From contig BSDZ01000031.1 in assembly GCA_030268105.1 (NCBI GenBank), positions 434,001 to 498,000 of the forward strand: a stretch of 64,000 bases of DNA, read 5' to 3'. The notes beneath the pieces are model-generated. The model saw only the letters and a program-made list of their open reading frames with translations, was not told the origin of the DNA and searched no databases. This DNA is from Volvox africanus (taxonomy: Eukaryota; Chlorophyta; Chlorophyceae; Chlamydomonadales; Volvocaceae). This document shows, one piece after another, positions 54,131 through 64,000 of this stretch. A program made the translations under genes and the position numbers. Numbering within the stretch: position 1 is the stretch's first letter; the number at the start of each line of letters is the position of its first letter.

Positions 54131-57066
54131 CTCAAAACCCCTGCCTTAAAGCCCCTGCTCTGTTCTTGCTGCTCCATGGTCAGTGATGTCAACCGGATCT
54201 GCACACCGCATTTGCGTGCCAACTATGGCTAGGATGGGATGTTGTGGTCCCACTTGATCCCAGCCATAGTGAGGTATTCCCAACGCTGCAAAAGAATGCA
54301 AGCGTGCCCAAAAGTCTGCAACTGTACGGGCCCGTGCACGGTCCAGGGGTGAGGCTGCTGTTTGTGTTGGAGTGTCCATTGCTGGCTGTGTCGTAGAGAT
54401 GATTGGATGGGTGTTGGCATCTGTAGTATCCTGGGGTATCTACGGGTAGTGTCAAAGATTGGACCACCGATGGTCATCTTCCGATTGGGCCTTTATAGGC
54501 CGACACAACAGAAGTACAATAATATGTATCGAGATAGGTCGGGGACTTTCTGGGTTCGATTCCCTAAAGTGGCAATTGTGATACAGGAAGAGGGATGAGG
54601 AACATGTAGGGACCTTGCCTCCCAGGATGTGGCGCATCCTGGCCCTGGGATGTGAGGACACACCCATGAGAAGGGGGATAATTGTAGTATCTTGGGGTAT
54701 CTACGGGTAGTGTCAAAGGTTGGACCACCGATGGTCATCTTCCGATCGGGCCTTTGTAGGCCGACACAACAGAGGTACAACAGCATCTTCCTCTTCCTCT
54801 GGAGGGAACCCTCCTGAACGGTTGAAGAAGTCAGTAATAGCCCGTTGACGGGGTCCCTGCTCTGCTGTGTGGGTCTGTTGTTGCTGCTGCCGTCCATGGG
54901 TAGAAGGCCCCTGTGGCCTGTGTTCCCTGGTTGCCGCCCGGAGACAGTGCCTGCCATATTCCATAGAAGATAAGGCTGCCAAAGCTATCACATCCTATGG
55001 GGCCTGCTCGCAACCGGGAGGTGCTTGGACAAGCCATAGCTGTTGCCTGGTCATGCCCCCTTCAATGGTGGCTGATGTCGGCAATGGCAGATGTCTGTCG
55101 ATCTGTTCTCGCACCGCCTTGGCTATAGGGCACTCCCAGAAGTGGTGCAGGCGTGGGGAGCAAGGTTGATCAGTATCAGCTCCATAGCTGCCACACCCAC
55201 ATGGTTTGATGGGCACCCTGGAAAGATGTGTGTTGCCAGGCATGGGTATTCCATCGACCACCAAACGCCACAGCGTCTCTTTGTTTTTATTTTCCCACCG
55301 AACTGCTGTCCACAGCCTGTCTAGGGTTGCCTGAAAGCGCTGGAGGTCAGTGACAGGACAGGGAGGAGTTGGTCCGTCTGTTGGCTTCCCTTGCGCCTCC
55401 TGCACAAAAGCTGACAAGAGCTCCAATCGCTCCTCCGCTGTTAAAACCCCTTGCAGGTGAGTAGCTTGGCTTACCGTGAGGTTGTAGAGAGGCACTATAC
55501 CCGAGTCTCCTCCCGTGCTGCTGCTATCCATGCCGGGCTGATATCGTTGCATAGAGCCGAGAGAGCCATACGGGTAGACTCCTTGTCTCGCAGTTGGGTG
55601 GGGCTAGCTGAGGGGTCTAGAAACTGTTGGGTCCAGTCTAGCCAGGTCATGTACTGAGGGAGGGGTATTTGGTCATGCTCCAGCATGTCGTACACCCTTA
55701 CCAGGTCCCCAACTGTGAGCAGTTTTCTGCATGAAGCCATCAGTGGGTGACGGGTTTCCAGGCCTGGGCGGTGGCTGTTACCATCGATACTTCCCCCATT
55801 GTCCGAATTGTTGGGCAGCAAAGGATTTCCCCAGAGAGCAGCCGCCCAGCACCAGTCTCCAGGGGCTAAAGGTGGGTTGCTGACATCTTCTAGTGGTGGG
55901 AGGTGCCCTAAGGCCCCTACAATTCGGCTGATCTCCTCAGGCAAGGTCTCTCCACCCAGCCAGGGCCCAGTTGCCTGGGCAGTGGTGAGGGCCCAAGGTT
56001 TAAAGGCCGGATGGGTGATCTCCAGGTAGGTGGCCAGGATCCGGATCCAGGGGTGGAGACTTCGATCATTACCACGAGTACCAGCCTCTTCCTCTTCTTC
56101 AGCAACCGTATTCATCGCCGTGTCCAAAAGCGTTACCCTCTCTCTCTCACTCCTGGCCATCAGGGCCCCTCGGATGAATCGCATTGCCCACATGGCTTGT
56201 CTTGCCCGAATGTGTTGCCTGAGGGGCAGTAGGCCAAAACCACCAGTTGATGGGTGTCCCACCAAGAGTCTGCTAGGTACTCCAGTGAAGCGCTGGCCCT
56301 GGTCTTCTGGGCCCTGTTGCCGATCTACAAGGCGAGCAGCTAAGCGTTCAATGTAGGTCAGAGTGGTATCTGGAGGTGGTCCACCATGCTCCATATGCCA
56401 AGTGACTGTTTGCAGGCAATAGCTTGAGACTGCTGCAGCCCGACCAAAGGCAGAGAGCGGATAATGGGCTAGGCGTTGCATCCTCGTGTAGGCCAGTGCT
56501 AGCATCTCAGGCCAGTCTGGTTGGGGCGGCTGCAGTTGGTTGTCCATTGGCAAGTTAAGGGCTGTCGCATTGGTGACCACCTTCAGGCCATTTATTGTGC
56601 TTCACTGATGGTGGTCGTCCACAGCCCCTATGGGTAGGAGTTCTTATGGTTTACCTTATCCAGGTTCAGGCGTTGACCTGATGCCCGGGCAAAAGTATCC
56701 ATGGCTTCAAGGAAGGCTGGCACGGATTCCTCTCCTTCAAGGGCCACTTCTGCATCATCAGCAAACTGACAAGCTGTGACCCTGTCATCATCTGAAGGCA
56801 ATAGGCGGAGGCCTATCTCTTGGCTCTTTAGCCAGCTGAGCAAGGCCTGGGCAACAAAGAGATACAGCAGGGGTGCTAGGGGGCAACCCTGTCTTACCCC
56901 TGCTTCCATTTTAACAAGCCTGGATTTGAAACCGTTCATCGTGGCTCTTGCCCGCGTGTTGCTAAGCAATATCCGGGTCCAACTGCAAAGCTGTGGGCCT
57001 GCTCCCATCGCCTCCATCGCCCCCATCAGGAAGTTGCGGTCCACTGTGTCATGTGTCACTGTGCCA
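54131..57066 (-). pseudogene. ORF2 remnant of LINE L1: reverse transcriptase and C-terminal zinc region
   Basis: Read on the minus strand. 57066-56628 is the RT core, with GVRQGCPLAPLLY and CQFADDAEV (the FADD catalytic motif). 56580-55495 is the thumb and connection. 55552-54995 has a C-terminal cysteine/histidine region (CGCGSYGADTDQPC, HHFWECP) like the zinc finger after many LINE RTs. 54991-54783 and 54416-54146 are the tail, interrupted by the TRIM. Frameshifts lie near 56600 and 55500. L2b at 57.7-58.8 kb has the same C-terminus. Confidence 0.85.
54422..54782 (+). mobile_element. TRIM: miniature LTR retrotransposon, 361 bp, with GCATC target duplication
   Basis: Two 100-bp LTRs (54422-54521 and 54683-54782) in direct orientation start TGTAGTATC and end GTACAACA (GTACAATA in the first). 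Three bases after the first is TGTATCGAGAT, close to the Gypsy PBS TGGTATCGAGAC. Just before the second is a purine tract, GAGAAGGGGGATAA. GCATC flanks both ends (54417-54421, 54783-54787). The 161-bp interior has no coding capacity. All hallmarks of a terminal-repeat retrotransposon in miniature are present. It interrupts LINE L1 ORF2 cleanly. Confidence 0.9.
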
Positions 57067-57110
57067 TACATATGTATGTATGTATGTATATATGTATGTA
57101 TGTATGCTTG
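57064..57110 (+). repeat. TATG/CATA microsatellite: 3' tail of LINE L2a
   Basis: About ten TATG units. On the minus strand it follows the LINE 3' UTR, as a shorter version does at 40332-40350, so it is the 3' tail of that LINE family and not an independent repeat. Confidence 0.75.
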
Positions 57111-57690
57111 GGTGTTACACTGTGGGCGACTCGCCCTTCAAAGACGAGCACCGGGGGTCCTGACCGGACCGAGCCACAGCGCAGGGGAGGAACACGTGGC
57201 TTTGTCTGTCTGTCCTGCCACGTGCTACCCCTCTCACTAGGGCCAGCGAGCCCTCACAGGCTCTCGCCTGGCCACTCACAGAGCACTCAGGGCCACCAAG
57301 AAACCACAGAAAGGCCCAACAGAAAACGGGGGACACCTAGCTGCTCAATGGACGGGGAAACCTCTCCTCTAACCCGAAACTGACCTGGCAAGAGCCTGAC
57401 AGACACACACAGATCCCCTCAGAGGAGAAACACCAGCAGGAAAGCACACCCTTACACAGCCAAGCCGGGAGAACCCAACAAGAGGCGGAGGGGGGATGAC
57501 AAGCCAAACTGGCGGCCCCCTAGAAAGCCTTCCGGCCCCACCCAAAGCTGGCCCCGCAGACACCTGAACTGCACCAAAAGGAAAGACCTCTCTCGCTGAC
57601 CCCCCCTAAAACCCTAAGGACCCGAAGCCTGGACACAGGAACCTCTAGCCACGAAACCCTCCACCCTCTCCCTTCCCCTCCTCAAGAACT
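57072..57690 (-). mobile_element. LINE L2a: 5'-truncated copy, 3' UTR only
   Basis: Collinear with the L1 3' UTR (40351-40629 plus 53770-54070). It carries the GGGCGACTCGCCC hairpin at 57124-57136 and the CATA tail, and breaks off at about 57690, where a second 3' UTR start follows. Confidence 0.82.
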
Positions 57691-58836
57691 ACACTGTGGG
57701 CAACTCGCCCTTCAAAGACGAGCACAGGGGGTCCTGACCGGACCGAGCCACAGCGCAGGGGAGGAACACGTGGCATAGTCTGTTCATCCTGCCATGCGCT
57801 CCTGCCCTTGCTCAGCCAGCAAGGGCACACAAACCTCAAGAGCCTCAAGCCTGGCTACTCAAAGGATCAGAGCCTCAGCCAACCACACCAGCGCCCAGAC
57901 AGAGAGGGCAAGAAGGCTAGAAGGCAACCCCTACCACACAAGAAACAAGGAGCCCCCACCTCCTCCACCTCATCTGCGTCTCAAGCAAAAACATGGCCCT
58001 CCCTCCTAGGGACACTCCAAAGAAAGGGGGCACTAGACAAGGATGGCGCAGCAGAAAAGCAAGACTCCTTTAAAGACGCAGAAGGAATAACAAGCCATCA
58101 AGGTGTCCCCCCTAAAAGCTCTATGGCTACGCCCACAGAGAGCCCTATTTACTCCAGCCTGGGACCCTACCCGGTCCCAGCCTCGCTGGGGGATACCGAG
58201 AGCTGCAAGGAGTGTGGACGTGCCCAAAAGTCTGCTACTATCCGGGCATGAGCACGGTGAAGGGGTGGAGTTGCTGTTGCTGCGGTCTCCATCGTTTGTG
58301 CCGGCCCCCCTATGGTGGCCTGGATCAGGGGAGCTGCCCGGTTGGGTGTCAGTGGCTTCCTCCTCCTGTATTGGAGGACTCCCTGACTGCATGAAGAAGT
58401 CAGTGATGGCCCATTGTCCAGGTCCCCGTTCTGCACGGGTCTGAGTTTGAGGCCTTGGTGGCTGTCCTGGAGCCACTATCTCCATTTGCCTCTGCCTCCA
58501 AGTTGCGGCTCTGAGGCAGTATCTGCCATGTTCCATGGCTGACAGGGCCGCCATCGCTATGACATCTCACGGGGCCTGTCCACAGCCAGATGGAGCTTGG
58601 ATAAGACGGAGATGTTGTCGGCCCATGCTCCCCTTTGTTGATGCTGATGATGACAACTGTCTGTCAATCTGCTCTCGCACTGCTTGTGCTATGGGGCACT
58701 CCCAGAAATAGTACATGTGTGGCGAGCAGCGGTGGCTAGGTGTGCCTCCATAGGTCCCACACCCACAGGGTTGTGTGGGCATCCGGGACAGATGTGTGTT
58801 GCCTGGTAGGGGTACTCCATCCACTGCAAGGCGCCA
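57691..58836 (-). mobile_element. LINE L2b: 5'-truncated copy with ORF2 C-terminus and a different 3' UTR body
   Basis: Its 3' end (57691-57775) repeats the hairpin region (GGGCAACTCGCCC at 57698-57710, one mismatch). The UTR body to about 58030 differs from L1. The ORF2 tail is at 58554-58033 (RAHARIVADFWAR shared with L1) and the zinc region at 58824-58567 (CGCGTYGGT, YYFWECP). It stops at about 58836, a typical 5' truncation. It is a close relative of L1, not a recent duplicate. Confidence 0.8.
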
Positions 58837-60435
58837 TGTACGTATGCATGTTTATATGTATGCTTCATCCTAATGTATCTCTTATCTATCTCAATTAGGA
58901 GCTTGCCAATGAAAGCAGCTAACTGAACTAGCAGGAGTGATCCAAAGGGGACCCTGGCTAAACTCGTTGCAAGCATTATCCTTGTAAGCAGCGGGGAGCA
59001 CGTGCTGTCCAGCCATTACCTGAACATGCATTATTATAAGAACATGAGCCCCGAACCCCACCCCAACCTCAGTGAAATCTGCTCTGTATGCAGACGGCGT
59101 GCTACAGAGTGCATCAGTTTAGCCTTGAGCATCCAAGCATTATAGATGTGAAGTTAATTTTGTTTAGGGGGGAATACCTAGGAATACCCTTAGAAATTGT
59201 GAAGACATTACACAACACCCTGGGGAATCATCTTTAGAAGGATTCTGAAGACTACAACCATTATTGTGGCATCATGGATCTCGAAGGAAATGCCTGGTCA
59301 ACTCGGTTCAGCTATGCTCTCGTGTACTACCCCGATTTCTGAAGATGGAAACCCCATGGGCGGCTTACTGGGACACTCTTTTTGCACCCAGCTATATCCA
59401 TGTTCGCTTTCCTGCGCATATGGGGACGCTATTTCATTGAAGAAACTGATTGCCGATTGCAGAAGACAGGGTGGACGGTCGCATGGCCAGCGGATTGCTG
59501 GGTGTATGCAGACGATTACGCATGCTTATGCGACCATGTCGGAATGGCCAAGGGTATGGCATATACATTAGAGACTTATCCAAATTGTAGCGCCTGATCC
59601 AACCCTTGAAGGCTTTGCAGAGGTCAGGGTTCCAACTGTTGTAGATTCACAGCACTACCACAAGCAATGGCTAAACCTGTGGGACAGTTGTATTGAAGCA
59701 AAAATGGACGGAGTATTCATCATGACAAGGACGGCCTGATGTAAGCCTGATGATTATTACTACACAATGGGATGTTGCTGTCCGTGAACGCAGCACATGC
59801 GCGGGCATAGCCCCCGAGTCAGCCCAGTTTATCTCTTGGTTGCAGCGGCATGCTTTTCTTGAAGGAACCTGTTGAAGTTTTGTAATGTGTCGTTGGGTTC
59901 TTGTCACAATGCAGCGGCCGCGACTGTTGGTGTTGAAATACAAGAAGGCTGTATGTTCCCCTGCCTGAGCTGGTTTATTGTTTTACAGTAGGGTTTCCTG
60001 GGTTTCACCCCTCCCACCGTCTGTTATAGTACATATAAAAACTACGGGTATGGACCGGGCCATACCTACGTGCTAGTTTGAACTGGTTATTGCTAATCTT
60101 CAGTGATGGACACCTGTGCGTAGTATGACACTGGGGAGCATGTACAGTCCTTTTTCATGTGTCGCAGGACGCTTTTGATTAATGTGAATGGGCAGAATGT
60201 TCGCATATGCATTCCACTCTCAAGATAATAATCAGGGCTTCCGATTCTACCATAATCTCTGTATTTGTTGCGCAATGACGCCTAGTATGGTATCTATCCG
60301 GGATGCAAGACAGATGACCAGGGAATTGTATTTAGCAAGTTCGATTGATTTCACCTTCAGCAATAGTAGGCAAGAATCGAATGTGTAAATAATGAAAGAG
60401 TTAGATTTTAGTTTGTATTGAAAGAGCTGTAATAC
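58837..60435 (+). other. Decayed sequence with a possible reverse-transcriptase relic
   Basis: No intact gene. A 71-codon frame at 59382-59597 contains WVYADDYACL (YADD at 59505-59516), preceded by FLRIWGRYF and CRLQKTGWTV. The order and spacing resemble the palm of a LINE reverse transcriptase. Scattered stops surround it. The rest (59.6-60.4 kb) shows nothing I can assign. Confidence 0.3.
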
Positions 60436-60870
60436 TGTAACAGGGCGAATGGCGCAGAAGCGCCAGAAAGAGCGAAACTGACTTGTCGTAACTTTGCCTT
60501 AGTGACAAATAACTTAGTGACAAATGCGTAGGAATAGAGTAGTTATAATAGACTTAACGCATAGAACTTGGACAAGTTGCTTGGAACTACTTGCATGCGA
60601 GCATTCCTACAACGGTGTCAGTTGTAGAATGCGCGCCAGTTTCGAATAAACGTAAGGCCCCCTTACGTGCCAGGCAGCGCTATTTAAGGCGCCCGGATAT
60701 TTGAGACAGACACTTCCAATTACATTCTTCTTCTATTATAAGATACTACTATAATGTAATCTACACGGAGTCACCCTTACACCTCGTGCCCTACGGCACC
60801 ATGATTTGGCTATAATGGCGGAGCTCGCCATTATAGCTACACCTAACAGCTAGGCGACCCCTCTGTTACA
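60436..60870 (+). repeat. LTR of the fourth family, 435 bp, unpaired
   Basis: TGTAACAGGGCG to CCTCTGTTACA. It matches the solo LTR at 39972-40326 (inverted). It has an additional perfect hairpin, CTATAATGGCG/CGCCATTATAG with a 5-base loop, at 60810-60836. No five-base duplication flanks it. The next bases, C TGGATCGAGACC, resemble a primer site, so it may be the 5' LTR of an element whose interior follows and is decayed. Confidence 0.75.
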
Positions 60871-62015
60871 CTGGATCGAGACCTTCAAGATCCGAGCCCT
60901 CGTTTTTCGAGCTTCCCAAGTCGCTCGAAACCCAAGCCCTCCAAGTCAACACAACCCGCGCAACAATACGGTGTAATCCATGAAAAAGTGCTGGACCTGC
61001 CGCTTCCAGGAAGACAATAGCTAAGTACATGTTCGGCCTGGCTTGGTTTGCAACCAGTAACGCATTAGGAATTTATGGAGCGATGGAGCCCTGCTGATGG
61101 CCCCCATTACCTCCCCCCGCAGAGGTGGGGTATAACCTCACTTCCGGGTATAACTTCACAGCGGACTTGGAAAATCATTTCTAATGAAGGACTGACTGCA
61201 ATAGTTGAGAGCCGCAAAAGCAAAAGCCTCTCGAGATATCCAGTCATGGGACTAATGTGACCCTCATGTGAATCTGTAACCCCATCAGCTCAGAGCCGTC
61301 AGCTCCATTGGTGCACACAAGTTGTGTGTGGAATAGGGGGGTACATTACCCGTGGCCACTAACCTGGCAGTCCCTACCTTCCCTGGTATTTCGGGGCACC
61401 CTCATCCGGTCTCCCATGCCGACTTCTCCGAAAGCAGTGCTCTTCCCGGGTTCAGCACCCACCACCGGCATCCAGCGGTATCTGCCGAATCAACTAAGGC
61501 GTCAACTCCGCTCGTGGTCAGCTCGCAGGTCACTATAATCGGGTCCTTCACCGTCCATCGATATGGGGCCACCCTGCCCTCAACCTGTGGAGGGTCTTTG
61601 GCCCGCTCTTGGTCAAGCTGCATACTACAGGTGCTAGAGCATGGCCCCAGACTCCTTCCTAAGCGTTTTGGACCACCCAAACGCGACCACACCGATATAA
61701 TCCTGATAACAGGACAGGATAGCGCAGCATATCCCGCGGCACACTGCTATTGCAATAGGCCGTGCTTCGTAAAGTCAATTTTGCCGTCTTTGTCAACAAC
61801 ACCTGGAGGTGCCAGCACCTTAGTTCCGCTCCAGTCCACCGTCACCTGAAGGGTTGAAAAGTGACATCATGAAAACACATTTGGCATCGAACCGAAGATT
61901 CTGAGCAATCACATAGAGGAAATGCAGATGCAGCAGACCACTTCGACGATAGGATATGGAACGGGATATGCAACACCCAATACACCGTTTGGTCGAAATA
62001 ATAAAATTGCGGTCT
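60871..62015. other. Unassigned sequence between the LTR and the acyltransferase gene
   Basis: Open frames exist on both strands near 61.35-61.85 kb, but they overlap each other and show no recognised domain. One minus-strand frame has TSGVDALVDSADTAG, faintly like a retroelement protease, too weak to call. The region next to 62016 should include the 3' UTR of the acyltransferase gene. Confidence 0.3.
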
Positions 62016-63097
62016 CTACCTCGACGCCCTCCCCAGAATCAATTTCGGTAGCACGCCCACCTTCAGTTTTTTCAACGCCAAGAAATGAGCATGGCTGTGT
62101 GGTAGAAGCGACTGCCCCAAAGCGTTGGCCATTAGGGAACGTACATTGGAAGCATACAGCTTCGGATTGGACTTCTCCTCTTCCGATGGGACGTACGGTG
62201 GCAAGATCAAGATTTCCAGATCGTTCCGCCACTGGCACATCAGGCGAATTAAGTGCCACAGCTCCGAGTAAACCTGTGTAAGCGGATGACCCTGTGACGC
62301 TATAGAGGATAGCCCCAACAACGCAACGACATTCAAGATCTCACCTGCGTCCAAGCAGGGTTATGCTCCTTGATGCCGTACTTGAGGCACAATGGCAAGA
62401 CAGGGCGGCCAAGAACAAAGGCACCAGTCCGAAATTCTAGAAGCCCTCGTCCGTCGCTGCAGGTGCCCTCCGGAGCCATGCACACCATCGGAAAGCCACC
62501 CGGCTTGCCATAAGAGGGCTCCGAAACACGTTTTTGCAGGACTTCGGTCACGCTTCCCGTGACAACGTAAGCAACGGGTTTTTTCTTCTTCTTTTCCTCC
62601 ATGGAGACCGGCTGTCGCAGCTTTTCTTCGTGGAAAAACACAGCTTGGTAAGCGCGCACAACGTACTTCAGGACGGGTATGTTGGAGACGCTCGACTTGC
62701 CAACGCCAGATGGAGCCAATAGCCACATAATAGCTGGTGCATCCACGTAGCTGACGTGGTTGAAGACAATGACGGAACCAAGCGCCTCCGCCTTTGCCAC
62801 GTTCTCGCGGCCCTTCACCTTAACCCGAAATCCCAGCATCCACAACACAATTACTAGAAATTCTTTGCTGAACAAAACCCAAGAACGTTGGCTCTCGGTC
62901 AAAGGCTCAGATACCGGCCGGTTCCATGCCGCTAAGGTGTTGATGGCAGCCACAACACAGCATGCTAGAGCTGCAACCAGTAATCTTAAAGGTACTAATG
63001 GAAGCAGTAGCAGCATCCGCCAAGCTTCAGTGTCAGAAAAGGGTGTATGCAATTCCAGGAAGGGCGAATCATTTGTGTCATAAACTGTTGCCGACAT
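62016..63097 (-). CDS. Lysophospholipid acyltransferase (LPCAT/LPEAT-like, PlsC family), two exons
   Basis: It transfers an acyl group from acyl-CoA to a lysophospholipid, probably at the ER membrane. Exon 1 is 63097-62345, exon 2 is 62273-62016; the 71-bp intron has GTGAG and ACAG borders and falls between codons. The 336-residue product has hydrophobic segments near 28-55 and 74-92, catalytic motif I NHVSYVD (113-119), GKSSVSNIPVLKYVV (133-147), motif III PEGTCSDGRG (209-218), and LPVLPLCLKYG-like motif IV near 232-241. The C-terminal part (PSEEEKSNPKLYASNVR) aligns with LPCAT1/2-type enzymes. No EF-hands are seen. A lysine-rich loop (SMEEKKKKK, 165-173) lies between the motifs. The start ATG is preceded by AT-rich DNA. 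It is the only intact host gene here; the exact lipid specificity cannot be read from the sequence. Confidence 0.88.
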
Positions 63098-63181
63098 GTT
63101 CACACAAATATAAATTAAAATTCGGTGGCTCGTACTGTGTTAGGAAACCCGCTACCCTGCTTGTGACATGTAACCTTGCGG

Positions 63182-63196
63182 ATTAAATATATAAAG
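63182..63196 (-). promoter_or_regulatory. TATA-like element upstream of the acyltransferase gene
   Basis: CTTTATATATTTAAT on the minus strand, about 85-100 bp upstream of the ATG at 63097. Spacing suits a core promoter with a short leader. No other promoter motif is claimed. Confidence 0.45.
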
Positions 63197-63199
63197 CGG

Positions 63200-64000
63200 G
63201 CCGAGCGGGTCACCGCCGTACAACGCACGATAGTTGTCCTATCTCACTTCACGCTTCAACATTTACCGCCTTGTATAAGTGCTCAGGCTTCATCCTTCTT
63301 GATCTTTTTTAACGATTGACTTCAACTTTACGGCGGGAGCTGACCAAAGCAAATAAGATGGGCAAACTACCTAAGCTATTGTTAAAAGAGAGAGAGAAAT
63401 AAAACCAAAAGATGCATTGCAATTTCAAGGTCCAATAAAAGCCAAGATCAGATTAGCGAGAAGCTGCGCCGATACCGGAAGAACAGAGGGCTTCAATTCA
63501 GCTAAACATTTCCAGCAGTGGGGAACTTCAGAAAGAGTATGAAAGCTACGTTCTCACCTCGTAACCGCGGCCGCGTCATATGCAGGTTCGAGTACGCGGG
63601 CTCCTCGCCAAGACTCCGATGCAACGTTGGCGAACGCCTTCCGCAAGCGAGGAGGGAGGGAACAGCCGTACCTACATGTAGCGGGCATATTGCCAATAAG
63701 AGTTCAGCATAATACGTTGCAGCCTTGTGTACTATGTTAACGCTAGGCGTGCAGGCATAATTCAGGTTGTTTCGCTTATGACTATTTTGAAGAACAGCGT
63801 AGCTGCTCTTTACCATACGTCGAAAGGGGCCAAGTGTGGAATAAGAAATATGGAAGCGAGTCCATCTGCATCCTTCACTTGCAGTCGACTGCACCGGGAA
63901 CTAATACCATACCAATCTGGGGCTTGACCCACCGTCGGCGCGTCCAAAATGCCACTTCCCTCTTCTTCAGGAAAGATCTTATCCCTTAGCTAATCATGAT
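63200..64000. other. Upstream flank of the acyltransferase gene, no feature seen
   Basis: No transposon ends, RNA gene or supported protein. Frames near 63.5-63.9 kb on both strands lack recognisable domains and overlap each other. Confidence 0.4.

Larger units (their letters stand above)
40332..57066 (-). mobile_element. LINE L1 (non-LTR retrotransposon, minus strand), interrupted by element G and a TRIM
   Basis: The 3' end is at 40332, with a CATA-rich tail. The 3' UTR is in two parts, 40351-40629 and 53770-54130, separated by element G; the five bases ACAGG at 40630-40634 and 53765-53769 are the duplicated target. ORF2 remnants follow to about 57066, where another LINE 3' tail begins. It is 5'-truncated or cut there. 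The same 3' UTR, uninterrupted, is at 57112-57690, which confirms the reconstruction. Confidence 0.87.

Noticed and set aside
54536..54570. tRNA gene suggested by GGGTTCGATTCCC inside the TRIM.
   Set aside because: No cloverleaf can be drawn: the T-stem pairs only three bases and no acceptor stem or A box is at the right distance.
57060..57110. Independent microsatellite locus.
   Set aside because: A related CATA-type tract also ends LINE L1 at 40332-40350, so it is a LINE tail.
61352..61849. Plus-strand frame of 165 codons as a gene.
   Set aside because: No domain or homology recognised, and overlapping frames of similar length exist on the other strand.
63502..63894. Minus-strand frame of 130 codons upstream of the acyltransferase.
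   Set aside because: No recognisable motif, no conserved neighbour, and a plus-strand frame overlaps it; probably chance.

Overview
The window is eukaryotic nuclear DNA, most likely from a green alga or another early-branching member of the green lineage. That placement is an inference. It rests on GT-AG introns, on one plant/alga-like lysophospholipid acyltransferase gene with a short intron, and on chromodomain-bearing Ty3/Gypsy elements whose polyprotein carries an extra domain I associate with algal elements. I recognise no rRNA, tRNA, CRISPR or bacterial operon. About 95% of the window is transposable-element sequence stacked by nested insertion, and only the last 2 kb (62.0-63.1 kb) is an ordinary gene.

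Three chromovirus-type Gypsy families are present. They share the termini TGTTGT...ACAACA, a primer-binding site resembling TGGTATCGAGAC, and a purine-rich tract of the GGGAGGGGGGATAA kind. F3 (element A, LTR 423 bp) is on + and has an intact pol. F1 (elements B, C, D, E; LTR about 830 bp) and F2 (elements M, N, G; LTR about 813 bp) are broken copies. A fourth LTR family (TGTAACAG...CTGTTACA) appears as a solo LTR and as one unpaired LTR.

Layout: 1-5502 is element A (+), followed by an inverted LTR with its PBS (to 5994). A lies inside B (-, 5995-11984), which lies inside C (+, from 11985). 14.7-17.8 kb is a composite of F1 and F2 LTR pieces. 17085-31185 is M (-, F2), containing D (-, F1, 19202-26692, target duplication AACAG). 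31186-39.97 kb is a minus-strand LINE (L3: endonuclease, ORF1) containing E (-, F1, 31941-37960, TGGAT). 39972-40326 is a solo LTR (CTAAC). 40.33-57.07 kb is a second minus-strand LINE (L1) split by G (+, F2, 40635-53764, ACAGG). G contains a CACTA DNA transposon (43116-48726, CAC) and a SINE-like insert. L1 also carries a 361-bp TRIM (54422-54782, GCATC). 57.07-58.84 kb holds two more LINE 3' ends, and 58.8-62.0 kb holds relic sequence and a fourth-family LTR. The acyltransferase gene is at 62016-63097 (-), and upstream DNA fills the rest.

The elements are linked by shared machinery. All Gypsy families and the coding-free TRIM use nearly the same primer site, so one active chromovirus could in principle mobilise the others. 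The observations most worth following are the TRIM, the CACTA element with its GCGTTA subterminal arrays and mini-exon gene, the UAG conserved between gag and pol, a canonical -1 slippery heptamer in A, the inverted-LTR product beside A, and the hairpin series shared by the LTR families.
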